Assembly (NCBI GenBank): GCA_041743655.1
Contig: JBGTMJ010000002.1
Location: 1 to 37,723, forward strand
Direction: 5' to 3'
Source: JARIHD01 sp041743655
GTDB lineage: Bacteria > Patescibacteriota > Saccharimonadia > Saccharimonadales > UBA4665
Length of the DNA stretch: 37,723 nt
Shown one piece after another: positions 8,393 to 15,284 of the stretch. The notes beneath the pieces are model-generated. The model made no database searches and had not been told where the DNA came from. It was given only the letters and a program-made list of their open reading frames with translations. Position 1 is the first letter of the stretch, and every line of letters begins with the position of its first letter. The position numbers were made by a program, and so were the translations under genes.

Positions 8393-8417
8393 GTTCAAAA
8401 TCCCTCATCCTCAGCCA
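8393..8417 (+). repeat. tRNA 3'-end-like fragment, possible attachment scar
   Basis: The sequence runs GTTC, AAAA, then TCCCTCATCCTCAGCCA. It matches the 3' end of the tRNA-Gln gene at 28062-28136 (ATCCCTCATCCCCAGCCA) with one base different over the last 18, including an encoded CCA. The T loop has one extra base and no upstream tRNA body exists, so this is a remnant. Such 3' fragments usually mark the far end of an element integrated into a tRNA gene. The orientation is opposite to the tRNA-Gln in this window, so the target would be another copy, probably left of the window. Confidence 0.55.
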
Positions 8418-10045
8418 GTATTGGTTTTAACTTCGTAGCTTACGGCGCACCATTCGCAACGTAGAGCCTCTAAGAGGCTCTTTTTTATCTGTTGTGGGCA
8501 GGTTTTAACCTTATCTAGCTCACTCCTGAATCGTTTAGCGTTGTTTTTAACTGGAATTAACCATTCATCAGATGTAATAGTAAGCTTTCCGTCTAAAAGT
8601 ACTGGGTTTTGACCGATTGCTAGCAGTATCTCTTTTTTGTCTGCGAACTCGCCATTTACGAACTTATTAGTTGCGCCAGTGAGTTTAAGGAACGTACCGC
8701 TCATAAAGTCGTACCAGCTTTCAACTTTCTTTGCAGTATCAGCTTGTTGCTTATGAAGTTGTTTAAGTTGAGCATTTAGCTTACTGTTTTTTGAAACAAA
8801 GGTTTCTTCATCTACAAGCCCACGAGTAGACATATCAAGTAAGCGGTCTAACTGATTCTCAATATCTTGTATGGCTTTAGTTTGCATTTCAATGGCATTA
8901 TCACGCTCTGGCTTTTCTTCTTGTAGCATTTCGTTTAAGGCTTCCATGCTCCATTGATAGAGTTCTGGCGTAAGTTCGTATTCATTAAGCAGCTTTTCGC
9001 ACTGTTCATAGAGGTCACTCTCTTTAATCATGGTGCGCTGACTACAGTTAATTGTGCTGCTTCTACGGGTGCAGTGATAGTAGACGTGGGTATTACTGCC
9101 ACCGTCTTTAAGCTTTCGCTCTTGGCTTTGTGCTGTAACCATACAGCCACATTCACCGCAACGTATCAAGCCCCTTAGAGCGAATTGTCTGCGTGTAGCG
9201 AACTTCTTAGCAGCCTTAGAGCCAAGTAGTGTTTGAATAAGGTCAAATTCCTCTTGTGTCATTAAAGGCGGGTAATTGCCAGGGTACATCTTTTCAGGGT
9301 CGTGTGGGTCAGGAATCCAGCCAGCATACCTAATGTTATTAAATACTCGGTATAAGGAAGCTCTGCCTAATGGACCGCCACCTCGCTTATTATGCTTAAG
9401 TGTTCTGTAGCCCTTTTCCTCATTTAGCCATTTAAGGATTAAAGGTACGCTGTAATTGCCAGTCAACATCATATCAACGGCTTGTCTAAGTAAAGGAAAG
9501 CGCAGAGGGTCTTTATGAACCGTTTTCTTAATACGGTCATTAAGATAGCCTTCTGGCGCACAACCTGTTAATCCGCCATTCTTGCGTTTCTGTTCGTTAC
9601 CACGCTTAACATCTTTACTTAGCTTAGCCGAGAAGTACTGCGACTGGCTCATAGTAAGTTGTAACATCATCATGCCTTCGGGCGAGTTGTCAAAAGTGTA
9701 ATTGGCAAAGGCAAGGTCTTTAATTATTCCACGCCGTATGCGGTAAGTGATAGCTGCTGCGTCTTGCTCGTTTCTGGACAGTCTGTCTGGGTGCCATGCA
9801 ACTATACCGTCAGCTTCGCCATTATCAAGCATTTCTATTATTCGCTTAAATACAGGTCGCTTGTCTGGCTCAAAAGCACTCTTACTTTCGTCTAAAAACA
9901 TAATGATGTTTAATTTTGGAAAGCGTTCTTTGATTTTAGCTATTTGCGCTTGCTTAGATAGAACTTGGCGTTCTTCATCTTCTGTAGATTTGCGCACATA
10001 CGCAATGTATCTTAGTTTATTTGGTTTATTGTTTTCGTTATTCAT
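8411..10045 (-). CDS. Large serine recombinase of the integrative element
   Basis: A 544-residue site-specific recombinase. The resolvase domain occupies about residues 10-160, with nucleophile S20 in YVRKSTED and WHPDRLSRNEQD. The Recombinase domain covers about 180-290. The zinc ribbon starts at IRCGECGCMV and continues YYHCTRRSSTINC. A long coiled-coil region at about 365-450 (EMQTKAIQDIENQLDRLL and after) is typical of large serine integrases and controls excision direction. The last codons and the TGA stop lie outside the element, so the C-terminal tail NTG is supplied by host DNA. In the excised circle the frame would instead continue from the right end. A weak GGAA precedes the ATG. 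It is the likely integrase of this element. Confidence 0.93.
   Translation of the reverse strand: MNNENNKPNKLRYIAYVRKSTEDEERQVLSKQAQIAKIKERFPKLNIIMFLDESKSAFEPDKRPVFKRIIEMLDNGEADGIVAWHPDRLSRNEQDAAAITYRIRRGIIKDLAFANYTFDNSPEGMMMLQLTMSQSQYFSAKLSKDVKRGNEQKRKNGGLTGCAPEGYLNDRIKKTVHKDPLRFPLLRQAVDMMLTGNYSVPLILKWLNEEKGYRTLKHNKRGGGPLGRASLYRVFNNIRYAGWIPDPHDPEKMYPGNYPPLMTQEEFDLIQTLLGSKAAKKFATRRQFALRGLIRCGECGCMVTAQSQERKLKDGGSNTHVYYHCTRRSSTINCSQRTMIKESDLYEQCEKLLNEYELTPELYQWSMEALNEMLQEEKPERDNAIEMQTKAIQDIENQLDRLLDMSTRGLVDEETFVSKNSKLNAQLKQLHKQQADTAKKVESWYDFMSGTFLKLTGATNKFVNGEFADKKEILLAIGQNPVLLDGKLTITSDEWLIPVKNNAKRFRSELDKVKTCPQQIKKSLLEALRCEWCAVSYEVKTNTG
8424..8453 (+). repeat. Left attachment-site repeat
   Basis: Direct repeat partner of 26290-26319. 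The two copies differ only at position 8 (C here, T at right) and at a dinucleotide after TTCGTAGCTTA (CG here, AA at right). The identical 11-base centre is where a serine recombinase would make its 2-base staggered cut. On the minus strand this repeat encodes the last residues of the recombinase, WCAVSYEVKT. Confidence 0.75.
8463..8486 (+). terminator. Rho-independent terminator just inside the left end
   Basis: AGAGCCTC at 8463-8470 and GAGGCTCT at 8474-8481 form an 8-bp stem with a TAA loop, followed by TTTTTT on the plus strand. It lies inside the 3' coding region of the minus-strand recombinase. It would stop plus-strand transcription coming from the first recombinase gene before it enters the element. 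Confidence 0.75.
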
Positions 10046-10131
10046 TTTAAATTCCGTTCGTTTATTCCATGTTCACAATTCCTAACTGTTACATGGACAT
10101 TTATATCATAGTTTGTCAAAGTGGTTGGGTA

Positions 10132-10160
10132 CAGGGTGTTATTGGGTAATAAACACCCTG
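10132..10160. other. Strong inverted repeat between recombinase and ATPase genes
   Basis: CAGGGTGTT at 10132-10140 and AACACCCTG at 10152-10160 form a perfect 9-bp stem with an 11-base loop. It lies 8 bases after the minus-strand ATPase stop. There is no T tract on either strand, so it may be a factor-dependent terminator, an mRNA-stabilising hairpin or a protein-binding site. Confidence 0.5.
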
Positions 10161-10168
10161 CGTCCTAT

Positions 10169-11434
10169 TTAGTTTTGAATGTTCCATACAGGGTAAATCC
10201 ACTTGCTGCGCTTATCGCCGTATTCGGGCTTTGCGTAGTCTATTAACCCGCTTGCTTCAAGTTGGGGTATGTATTGCTTATGCAACTCATCATTATTTAG
10301 CGGTATTCCCGTATGTTTGATGTAGTAGCTGCTAAGTGTCATTGGGCTAAACCCAATCTTACCCTTGGTATTTGTTTGTTTTAGCTCATGGTGCAATTTC
10401 AGAATGTAGTCCGTGTAGAAACGCAGTACTGTTGGTGGTACGCCTAATTGCTGGGACTCGTTGATTTGTCGCCACAATCCTATGGCTGCCGTTACATCTT
10501 CATCTGTAGCCAAGTAGCTACCGTCAGACTGTTTGCGGTGCCAGATATTGAGTAGGGCAATGGCTCTTGTAAGTTGCTGTACATGAGTGAAATCTCTTGC
10601 ATGTCGCTCTTTTAGCTGTCCAAATCCTTGCATGAACTGCGTTTTTAGCTCATTAGTATCAGGCAGTTTTATGTACTTAACATTTTCCTCACGTATAGCC
10701 AATGTTCGCTCCATTAACCGCTTGCGGTCTGGTTGAGATTCAAGCCACTCGTTGAACGCATATTCATCTTTGCCACGCTTGTTTTGGAACTCAAGCACAG
10801 CAGCAATCTTTTCTTGCGTTTGCTCTGGACTAAGTAGTAACTCACGTGTTTGTTCCTGCTCATTTACTTTCAAGGAAGCAGAGCAGTAGAACATGGCGGG
10901 AAAACCAATTATTTTGATTTTGTCCGTTTTGTTAGTTCCATTCTTAGTCTTGTTGGTGTAGAAATGGATTTGCTCATAGTTATCGTGCGAGGCTAATGAA
11001 CGCAATCGTACTTGTACTTTTTGGTCAGGTAGCTCGTAGAAAATCAGTATTTTGTTTTCAAGCACCAGATTGCGGTAACCAGAATCCTCGTCTACTTCGC
11101 CTTGCTGGTAGAACAAAGCCGTTGGGCTTACACCACTTATGGGAATCTTATCTTCATCAGGAAACAGCTTTGCTATTTCTGATGTAATATAAGTCTTACC
11201 TGATGAACTCGGTCCATTGAAACTTATATTTAGTTGACTATCGTATGTGTAAGCTGACAGCATTCCTAAGAACGCAATCGTCTTACACAAGTAATCTTCC
11301 TTGATTGTTAGCGAAAGTGTTTCCGCTAACTCGTCTAACTGCATTTCTGTAAATGGCTCTGCGCTTAACTCGGCTTGAGCATTATCAAGCGCATTGCTCA
11401 TGTAGTCGTTGAAAGGTGTATTAGGCTGTTGCAT
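10169..11434 (-). CDS. P-loop ATPase with C-terminal winged helix, replication-like
   Basis: A 421-residue protein. Walker A GPSSSGKT is at residues 74-81. A Walker B-like strand KILIFYELPD follows near 128-137, and a sensor region lies around IKIIGFPAMFYCSAS. The C-terminus (about 340-421) looks like a winged helix-turn-helix with a LEASGLIDYAKP wing. The plan resembles the helicase/AAA-type ATPases of primase-associated replication proteins of plasmids, phages and satellite elements, in which loading on the element's origin is followed by unwinding. No primase motif is seen. It is the last gene of a tightly packed run of small genes, overlapping the preceding one by 14 bases. A GAGGT site precedes the ATG. 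Replication of the element is inferred, not shown. Confidence 0.65.
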   Translation of the reverse strand: MQQPNTPFNDYMSNALDNAQAELSAEPFTEMQLDELAETLSLTIKEDYLCKTIAFLGMLSAYTYDSQLNISFNGPSSSGKTYITSEIAKLFPDEDKIPISGVSPTALFYQQGEVDEDSGYRNLVLENKILIFYELPDQKVQVRLRSLASHDNYEQIHFYTNKTKNGTNKTDKIKIIGFPAMFYCSASLKVNEQEQTRELLLSPEQTQEKIAAVLEFQNKRGKDEYAFNEWLESQPDRKRLMERTLAIREENVKYIKLPDTNELKTQFMQGFGQLKERHARDFTHVQQLTRAIALLNIWHRKQSDGSYLATDEDVTAAIGLWRQINESQQLGVPPTVLRFYTDYILKLHHELKQTNTKGKIGFSPMTLSSYYIKHTGIPLNNDELHKQYIPQLEASGLIDYAKPEYGDKRSKWIYPVWNIQN

Positions 11435-11621
11435 ATTGCACCTCGCAAGATTTCATACCTTTCAGGCTTGTTAGGTACTGTCTTACCTGCGCTACATTTC
11501 GTAGTGCTGCTCGCACCTCGCTATCGTTGAACGATATTAGGTACAACGCTGTTAGTTGATTGTTAATGTCATGTTTATCTATTTCATATTTGTTTATTGC
11601 GTTTTTAATTGTGTGGTTCAT
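11421..11621 (-). CDS. Small protein of unknown function (66 aa)
   Basis: Begins MNHTIKNAINKYEIDKHDIN and ends MKSCEVQYATA; mostly charged and helical, with no membrane segment. AAGGAGT lies about 6 bases before the ATG, which supports translation. It overlaps the ATPase start by 14 bases and the previous small gene by 17, typical of translational coupling in phage-like operons. I do not recognise a family; a partner of the ATPase is a reasonable guess. Confidence 0.65.
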   Translation of the reverse strand: MNHTIKNAINKYEIDKHDINNQLTALYLISFNDSEVRAALRNVAQVRQYLTSLKGMKSCEVQYATA

Positions 11622-11778
11622 TGTTGAACTCCTTTTCGTAAGTTTGATATAGTTTTATGCCTACCAGCCGAAGAATTGCTCTCCCTGCTGCTTGTGCCTT
11701 TTCTGTATCGCATTCAAGACCGTGTTGCTGTTTTAGTAGAACTTGCAACTTCTGAATGCTCGTGTCGCTAATTGTCAT
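11605..11778 (-). CDS. Small protein of unknown function (57 aa)
   Basis: I start this gene at the ATG at 11778 (MTISDTSIQKLQVLLKQQHG) rather than an upstream ATG at 11817. A perfect AGGAGGA lies 4 bases before 11778, and the upstream choice would overlap the previous gene by 50 bases. The protein is helical, with GRAILRLVGIKLYQTYEKEF near the end. No family is recognised. It overlaps the neighbouring genes by 11 and 17 bases. Confidence 0.65.
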   Translation of the reverse strand: MTISDTSIQKLQVLLKQQHGLECDTEKAQAAGRAILRLVGIKLYQTYEKEFNNEPHN

Positions 11779-12040
11779 AGCGTCCTCCTGAATGAAATTC
11801 CTTATGGATATTTTCAAGTGCTTGGTAGAAGTAAAAAGGTTTTACTTTCATTCTGCGGGTATCAAATAGTGCGACTAAACGTAGTAAGCTTTGAGTTTTC
11901 TTGAATGTATATATGTGATTTCCGCGACTAACTTGCTCGCAGCTCACAACGGGGTGTTCCTTGCTACTTAGTGCTGCTGCTAGCACGATGTCAATCGTTA
12001 CAAGGTATCCATCCTTAGTTAGTATTGTGTTTTTGGACAT
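11768..12040 (-). CDS. Small protein of unknown function (90 aa), first of the Rep-like operon
   Basis: Begins MSKNTILTKDGYLVTIDIVL, with AGGAGGA 4 bases upstream. The middle reads HPVVSCEQVSRGNHIYTFKK, and the end is basic and aromatic (KVKPFYFYQALENIHKEF). It is first in a four-gene overlapping run ending with the P-loop ATPase. The upstream gap to 12220 has no gene and holds an inverted repeat and a terminator. Identity unknown. Confidence 0.65.
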   Translation of the reverse strand: MSKNTILTKDGYLVTIDIVLAAALSSKEHPVVSCEQVSRGNHIYTFKKTQSLLRLVALFDTRRMKVKPFYFYQALENIHKEFHSGGRYDN

Positions 12041-12072
12041 ATCGTCCTCCTTTATTTAGTAGTTATTGTTTG

Positions 12073-12112
12073 TGTAATCTTTTTGCTTCCTTCATGCGTT
12101 TAACAGATTACA
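12073..12112. promoter_or_regulatory. Inverted repeat upstream of the Rep-like operon
   Basis: TGTAATCT at 12073-12080 and AGATTACA at 12105-12112 are perfect inverted copies with a 24-base gap. They lie 33 to 72 bases before the first ATG of the minus-strand operon, where a promoter or operator is expected. The 12041-12220 gap is AT-rich and could also hold an origin; nothing more specific is seen. Confidence 0.35.
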
Positions 12113-12124
12113 TTTACATTTTTA

Positions 12125-12153
12125 CAAAAAAATAAAGAGCCTAGGCTAGGCTC
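12125..12153 (-). terminator. Rho-independent terminator of the 12221-13108 gene
   Basis: Read on the minus strand, GAGCCTAG and CTAGGCTC form a perfect inverted repeat (12153 down to 12137), followed by TTTATTTTTTT. It separates the 295-residue protein gene from the Rep-like operon. Confidence 0.8.
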
Positions 12154-12220
12154 CTATATGCGGCGATTAAGCCCCGATTTTATAAGTGTTGGACTATGAA
12201 AATATGCGATTTTTTACGAT

Positions 12221-13108
12221 TTAGTCACGAATCGTATTTAGTCGCCATTTGTATGCTTTTAGCTCGTTTCCAGACAAGGTTTTAGTTGGAGTAAAGCGAA
12301 CACTGGACTTAGTTGTACCCTCAAAAAAGATTTTCTTTAGCTCTTTATCAAAGCGAGCAGCCCGTACTAGTTCAGTCATATCTGACTTTCTATTACAGCC
12401 TTCCACATTTTCTTGTATGTCATTCTTGTTAATAGACGTATGGCTATGGATTTCTAAGTAGCGCATAAAATTGTATGCAGGGCTATCAAAGCGTAACGGA
12501 CTGCCAAGCGGTACTGGCTCTTTGCCTTTAATGCCGACATATACTTGCGTGTCTTCAATTTTGGCAATGGCGACTTCGGACTTACCGTCAGGTATATGTT
12601 CCGTCGGACGCACCATAGCAATAAACTTTTGGCAAGAATCGTCAGTTGGTTTAAGTGATTCAATAATTATGAGTTTTTCACTTGCCATAGCAAGCAGCGT
12701 TTCTAAAAACTTCTTGCTGTTACTAGACTGATGTCCAGTAACTGTTCTAGCGACATTTGAGCTACCGATTCTATTGAGCAATCTTGCTTGATGTTGCGCA
12801 TATATAGTTATTGAATTACCCGTAGGGGCGAACATGCGGTCAGCCTGAAAGTAGCCTACATAGCTTTTCACCATGCCTTTAAACCATTTTTTATCAGCAT
12901 TTTGCAAGGGAGAGGCTGAACTGTCTATCTTGGCTTCCTTAGCCAGCTTTTCCAATACGGATATACAGTAATCTTTATTGTTCGGGTAATTGATAAAGTC
13001 GTTAAGTAAATCTTGCAACTTATCTTGGTCGGCTTGAACATAGCCACTAAGTAAGGCATAGGTGTATAGCAATCGGCTGTCCCAAAACTGTGTTACAGGC
13101 ATTTTCAT
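12221..13108 (-). CDS. Protein of unknown function (295 aa)
   Basis: A soluble 295-residue protein starting MKMPVTQFWDSRLLYTYALL. Helical N-terminal half with NDFINYPNNKDYCISVLEKL, a central beta-rich part (DGKSEVAIAKIEDTQVYVGI) and a basic C-terminus ending KAYKWRLNTIRD. I do not recognise the family. A TACAAT box lies 11 bases before the ATG with TTATCT 17 bases further upstream, a plausible promoter. It is transcribed away from the 13210 helix-turn-helix gene, and a strong terminator follows it. A regulatory or replication-linked role is possible but not indicated by any motif. Confidence 0.75.
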   Translation of the reverse strand: MKMPVTQFWDSRLLYTYALLSGYVQADQDKLQDLLNDFINYPNNKDYCISVLEKLAKEAKIDSSASPLQNADKKWFKGMVKSYVGYFQADRMFAPTGNSITIYAQHQARLLNRIGSSNVARTVTGHQSSNSKKFLETLLAMASEKLIIIESLKPTDDSCQKFIAMVRPTEHIPDGKSEVAIAKIEDTQVYVGIKGKEPVPLGSPLRFDSPAYNFMRYLEIHSHTSINKNDIQENVEGCNRKSDMTELVRAARFDKELKKIFFEGTTKSSVRFTPTKTLSGNELKAYKWRLNTIRD

Positions 13109-13209
13109 GTCTGCAATCTATTGTATGTCATTTTTTTGTGTCAGATAACTAAAGAGGTCTTTTTGAGATAATAAGAGTAGGACTTAAAACAAAACAAACA
13201 GGAGTTTTT

Positions 13210-13452
13210 ATGGTTAATAAAAAAGCAATCGGCAGACCTGCCAAGGTTAATTACACCGTAATGAGTAGGCTAGAGGACGCTCTGCGCTATGGCGCAACGG
13301 TATCGGAAGCCTGTAACTACGCTGGTATTAGCAGGGATACCTTTTACCGACACTTTCGTAATGAAAAGGTCTTCTCGCAAAAAATGAAAACAGCTCGTAT
13401 AAATCTTTTATACCTTTCAAATCTAAGTGAGGGTATTAGCTATGAGTTTTAG
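13210..13452 (+). CDS. Small helix-turn-helix DNA-binding protein
   Basis: An 80-residue protein, MVNKKAIGRPAKVNYTVMSR at the start. Residues about 20-50 (LEDALRYGATVSEACNYAGISRDTFYRHF split over two helices) form a helix-turn-helix like those of resolvases, TetR-type regulators and phage terminase small subunits. The GRP-type basic N-arm fits minor-groove contact. An AGGAG site precedes the ATG. The following gene overlaps its end by 11 bases. Likely a transcriptional regulator or DNA-site-binding accessory of the element. Confidence 0.7.
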   Translation: MVNKKAIGRPAKVNYTVMSRLEDALRYGATVSEACNYAGISRDTFYRHFRNEKVFSQKMKTARINLLYLSNLSEGISYEF

Positions 13453-13921
13453 TTTCTTTTATGCTGACATACAAGCAAGCCAAGCTTTGTTAAATCGTTA
13501 CCCACTTGACGAATGGGTTCACGCTAATAACGGCGTAGTGGCTTCTCGCTTGCGAGGTGGCTTACTAAGTGGCTGTAATATAAGGTTTTCGTTTATACCG
13601 AATATACTCGACAACTATCGTACAGAAGATATGGACTACAAAAATCAGGGGCTGTATATCTTTGAGCCATTCCTTTATTTCCGAGTGATAGACAAGTTCC
13701 ATATTGGTACCAAAGCTCAAATAGTTATGTCGCCAATCAACAATATAGAAGAATACGATTTAGAAGGCATTATTCGTTCAGCTAGAGCAGACTTTAGATT
13801 GTGGCATAAGGCAGAGCCAGTAGATGTACTAAACAATGACGAATGGAAAAGACGAGTAGCAGTAGTACCAGGCATAAACGGCAAGAATACACCCCTAAAG
13901 GGTTTTCTGACAGATTATTGA
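13442..13921 (+). CDS. Protein of unknown function (159 aa)
   Basis: I take the ATG at 13442 as start (MSFSFFYADIQASQALLNRY). An in-frame GTG at 13427 is part of the GTGAGGG purine run that serves as ribosome binding site for it. The protein is soluble and aromatic-rich, with LYIFEPFLYFRVIDKFHIGT and a closing VAVVPGINGKNTPLKGF. No motif is recognised. Overlap with the preceding helix-turn-helix gene suggests co-expression. Confidence 0.65.
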   Translation: MSFSFFYADIQASQALLNRYPLDEWVHANNGVVASRLRGGLLSGCNIRFSFIPNILDNYRTEDMDYKNQGLYIFEPFLYFRVIDKFHIGTKAQIVMSPINNIEEYDLEGIIRSARADFRLWHKAEPVDVLNNDEWKRRVAVVPGINGKNTPLKGFLTDY

Positions 13922-13972
13922 AATACCTGTTGTAACGCCACTGTTAATGAGCAATATGCTGTACGAAAAGTC

Positions 13973-14188
13973 CTACAGGCTTGTTAAATCAGATAGTTTA
14001 ACTTTTAGTGCCTTTGCTAATTTTTCAAGCGTTTGCAGCGAAGGATTGCGTAAGCCGTTTTCAATTTCTGAAATATAACTTCGGTCCACTTTGGCGCTGA
14101 AACCAAGCTGCTCCTGGGAAAGACCCTGGCTTTTGCGCAAGTCATGTAACTTCTTACCGAGTTTCTGTTTTGAACTTGTTCTGCCCAT
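13973..14188 (-). CDS. Xre-family transcriptional regulator
   Basis: A 71-residue protein that is essentially a single HTH_3 domain: LGKKLHDLRKSQGLSQEQLG, then VDRSYISEIENGLRNPSLQT and LEKLAKALKVKLSDL. The motif is complete and canonical. A promoter with a 16-bp palindrome in its spacer lies just upstream (14212-14240), so it probably represses itself and perhaps the divergent DUF4352 gene. It resembles phage repressors and the controller proteins of restriction systems; the restriction genes of this element are 3.4 kb away. Confidence 0.88.
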   Translation of the reverse strand: MGRTSSKQKLGKKLHDLRKSQGLSQEQLGFSAKVDRSYISEIENGLRNPSLQTLEKLAKALKVKLSDLTSL

Positions 14189-14211
14189 TCCTTAAGAATG
14201 GCACCGAAGCT

Positions 14212-14240
14212 TCTATATCTCAGTAGGCAATAGCCTACAA
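14212..14240 (-). promoter_or_regulatory. Promoter and palindromic operator of the Xre gene
   Basis: On the minus strand TTGTAG (14240-14235) and TATAGA (14217-14212) are spaced by 17 bases, a good sigma-70-type promoter. GTAGGC and GCCTAC at 14223-14238 form a perfect 6-bp inverted repeat with a 4-base spacer, sitting between the two boxes, where a bound repressor would block polymerase. Autoregulation by the Xre protein is inferred. Confidence 0.6.
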
Positions 14241-14315
14241 AAAACTTGTTCTATATCTGTTTGTGTGCAAAAATAACAATATAGGCTATAACCCACAAGA
14301 AAGGACATTTATATA

Positions 14316-14903
14316 ATGGGAGATAATAAGCAAGGTAACTGGTTTGGACGACACAAGGTATTAACCGTAATCGGTGTAATTATATTGATTGCAATTATTG
14401 GCGGTGCAGCAGGTGGTGGCAACAAAACTAAAACGAATACTACTGATAGCGGTAACGGAAGTGGCGTTACTAAATCAGAAGATAAGTCAGCAGCAACAGC
14501 CAAGCTTAACGAAGTAGCTCGTGACGGTAAGTTTGAGTTTACAGTTAAAAGCGTAGCGTGTGGTAAAGCAGAAGTGGTAAGCCCTGAAACGGACGCACTA
14601 CGACAAAAAGCACAGGGACAGTACTGCTTAATGACACTTACTGTAAAAAACGTAGGTGATAAGCAGCAGTACTTTTCAATTAGCGATCAAAAACTCCTAA
14701 ACAGTGCTGGTCAGCAATACACAGCAGATTCTACTGCCACACTTTACAACGGTGGTAATAGTCAGCCATTGCTTGCTCAAATCAATCCAGGGAACAGCGT
14801 TGAAGGTGTTCTAGTATTTGATATACCGAAAGAACAAACCCCTGTATTCGCCGAACTCCACGACAGTGCATTCTCAAATGGCGTAAAAGTAACGCTACAG
14901 TAA
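14316..14903 (+). CDS. Membrane-anchored DUF4352 protein
   Basis: A 195-residue protein. The N-terminus has one membrane helix at about 15-33 (VLTVIGVIILIAIIGGAAGG), followed by an Asn/Thr/Ser/Gly-rich linker to about 60. The C-terminal domain (about 65-195) has the immunoglobulin-like DUF4352 pattern: FEFTVKSVACGKAEVV, YCLMTLTVKNVGDKQQYFSI, LLNSAGQQYTADS, INPGNSVEGVLVFDIPKEQ. Two cysteines (in VACGK and QYCLM) could form a disulfide outside the cell. Such proteins are surface-exposed, of unknown function, and are common on mobile elements and plasmids. Divergent from the Xre gene. Confidence 0.82.
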   Translation: MGDNKQGNWFGRHKVLTVIGVIILIAIIGGAAGGGNKTKTNTTDSGNGSGVTKSEDKSAATAKLNEVARDGKFEFTVKSVACGKAEVVSPETDALRQKAQGQYCLMTLTVKNVGDKQQYFSISDQKLLNSAGQQYTADSTATLYNGGNSQPLLAQINPGNSVEGVLVFDIPKEQTPVFAELHDSAFSNGVKVTLQ

Positions 14904-14904
14904 G

Positions 14905-15108
14905 CTAGTCAAATAGTCCTTCTAGAAGCTCATGTAACCACTCAATATGTTCAGGGGAATTATCTGCTTTCGTACCAGCAGAAGCTTTTAAGTTCGCTAT
15001 CATTTTTTCGGCTGCGGAAGTGGTCGGTGGCTGTATGTGCGACATATCCGGTAGTTGTCGGCGCATTATCTCTTGCAGTATTTGTTTGCTTAAGTCTTCC
15101 ACATACAT
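14905..15108 (-). CDS. Small helical protein (67 aa), unknown
   Basis: Starts MYVEDLSKQILQEIMRRQLP and ends HIEWLHELLEGLFD; acidic and helical, with a Pro/Thr-rich middle. It is convergent with the DUF4352 gene, with stops one base apart. No clear ribosome binding site is visible. Coding character is plausible but evidence is thin; no family is recognised. The following gap 15109-15284 holds no gene, only a TATAAT box at 15204-15209 on the plus strand with no gene behind it. Confidence 0.5.
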   Translation of the reverse strand: MYVEDLSKQILQEIMRRQLPDMSHIQPPTTSAAEKMIANLKASAGTKADNSPEHIEWLHELLEGLFD

Positions 15109-15284
15109 AGTTTAAGACACATCGTATACGGCTGTATAGGGTTAATACGGGCGTTCTAAGCCGTTATTAGAGCAAACCTTACATACTACTCGGAACCGAA
15201 TGATATAATTGCAAATAGTCGTGTAAGTATGAGTTCGCAAGTTCCATTGCTTACAGGCTTATAACACTAGAGTTGGCATACTCA

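Noticed and set aside
13427..13441. GTG start five codons upstream for the 159-aa gene.
   Set aside because: The GTGAGGG stretch is better read as the ribosome binding site of the ATG at 13442.
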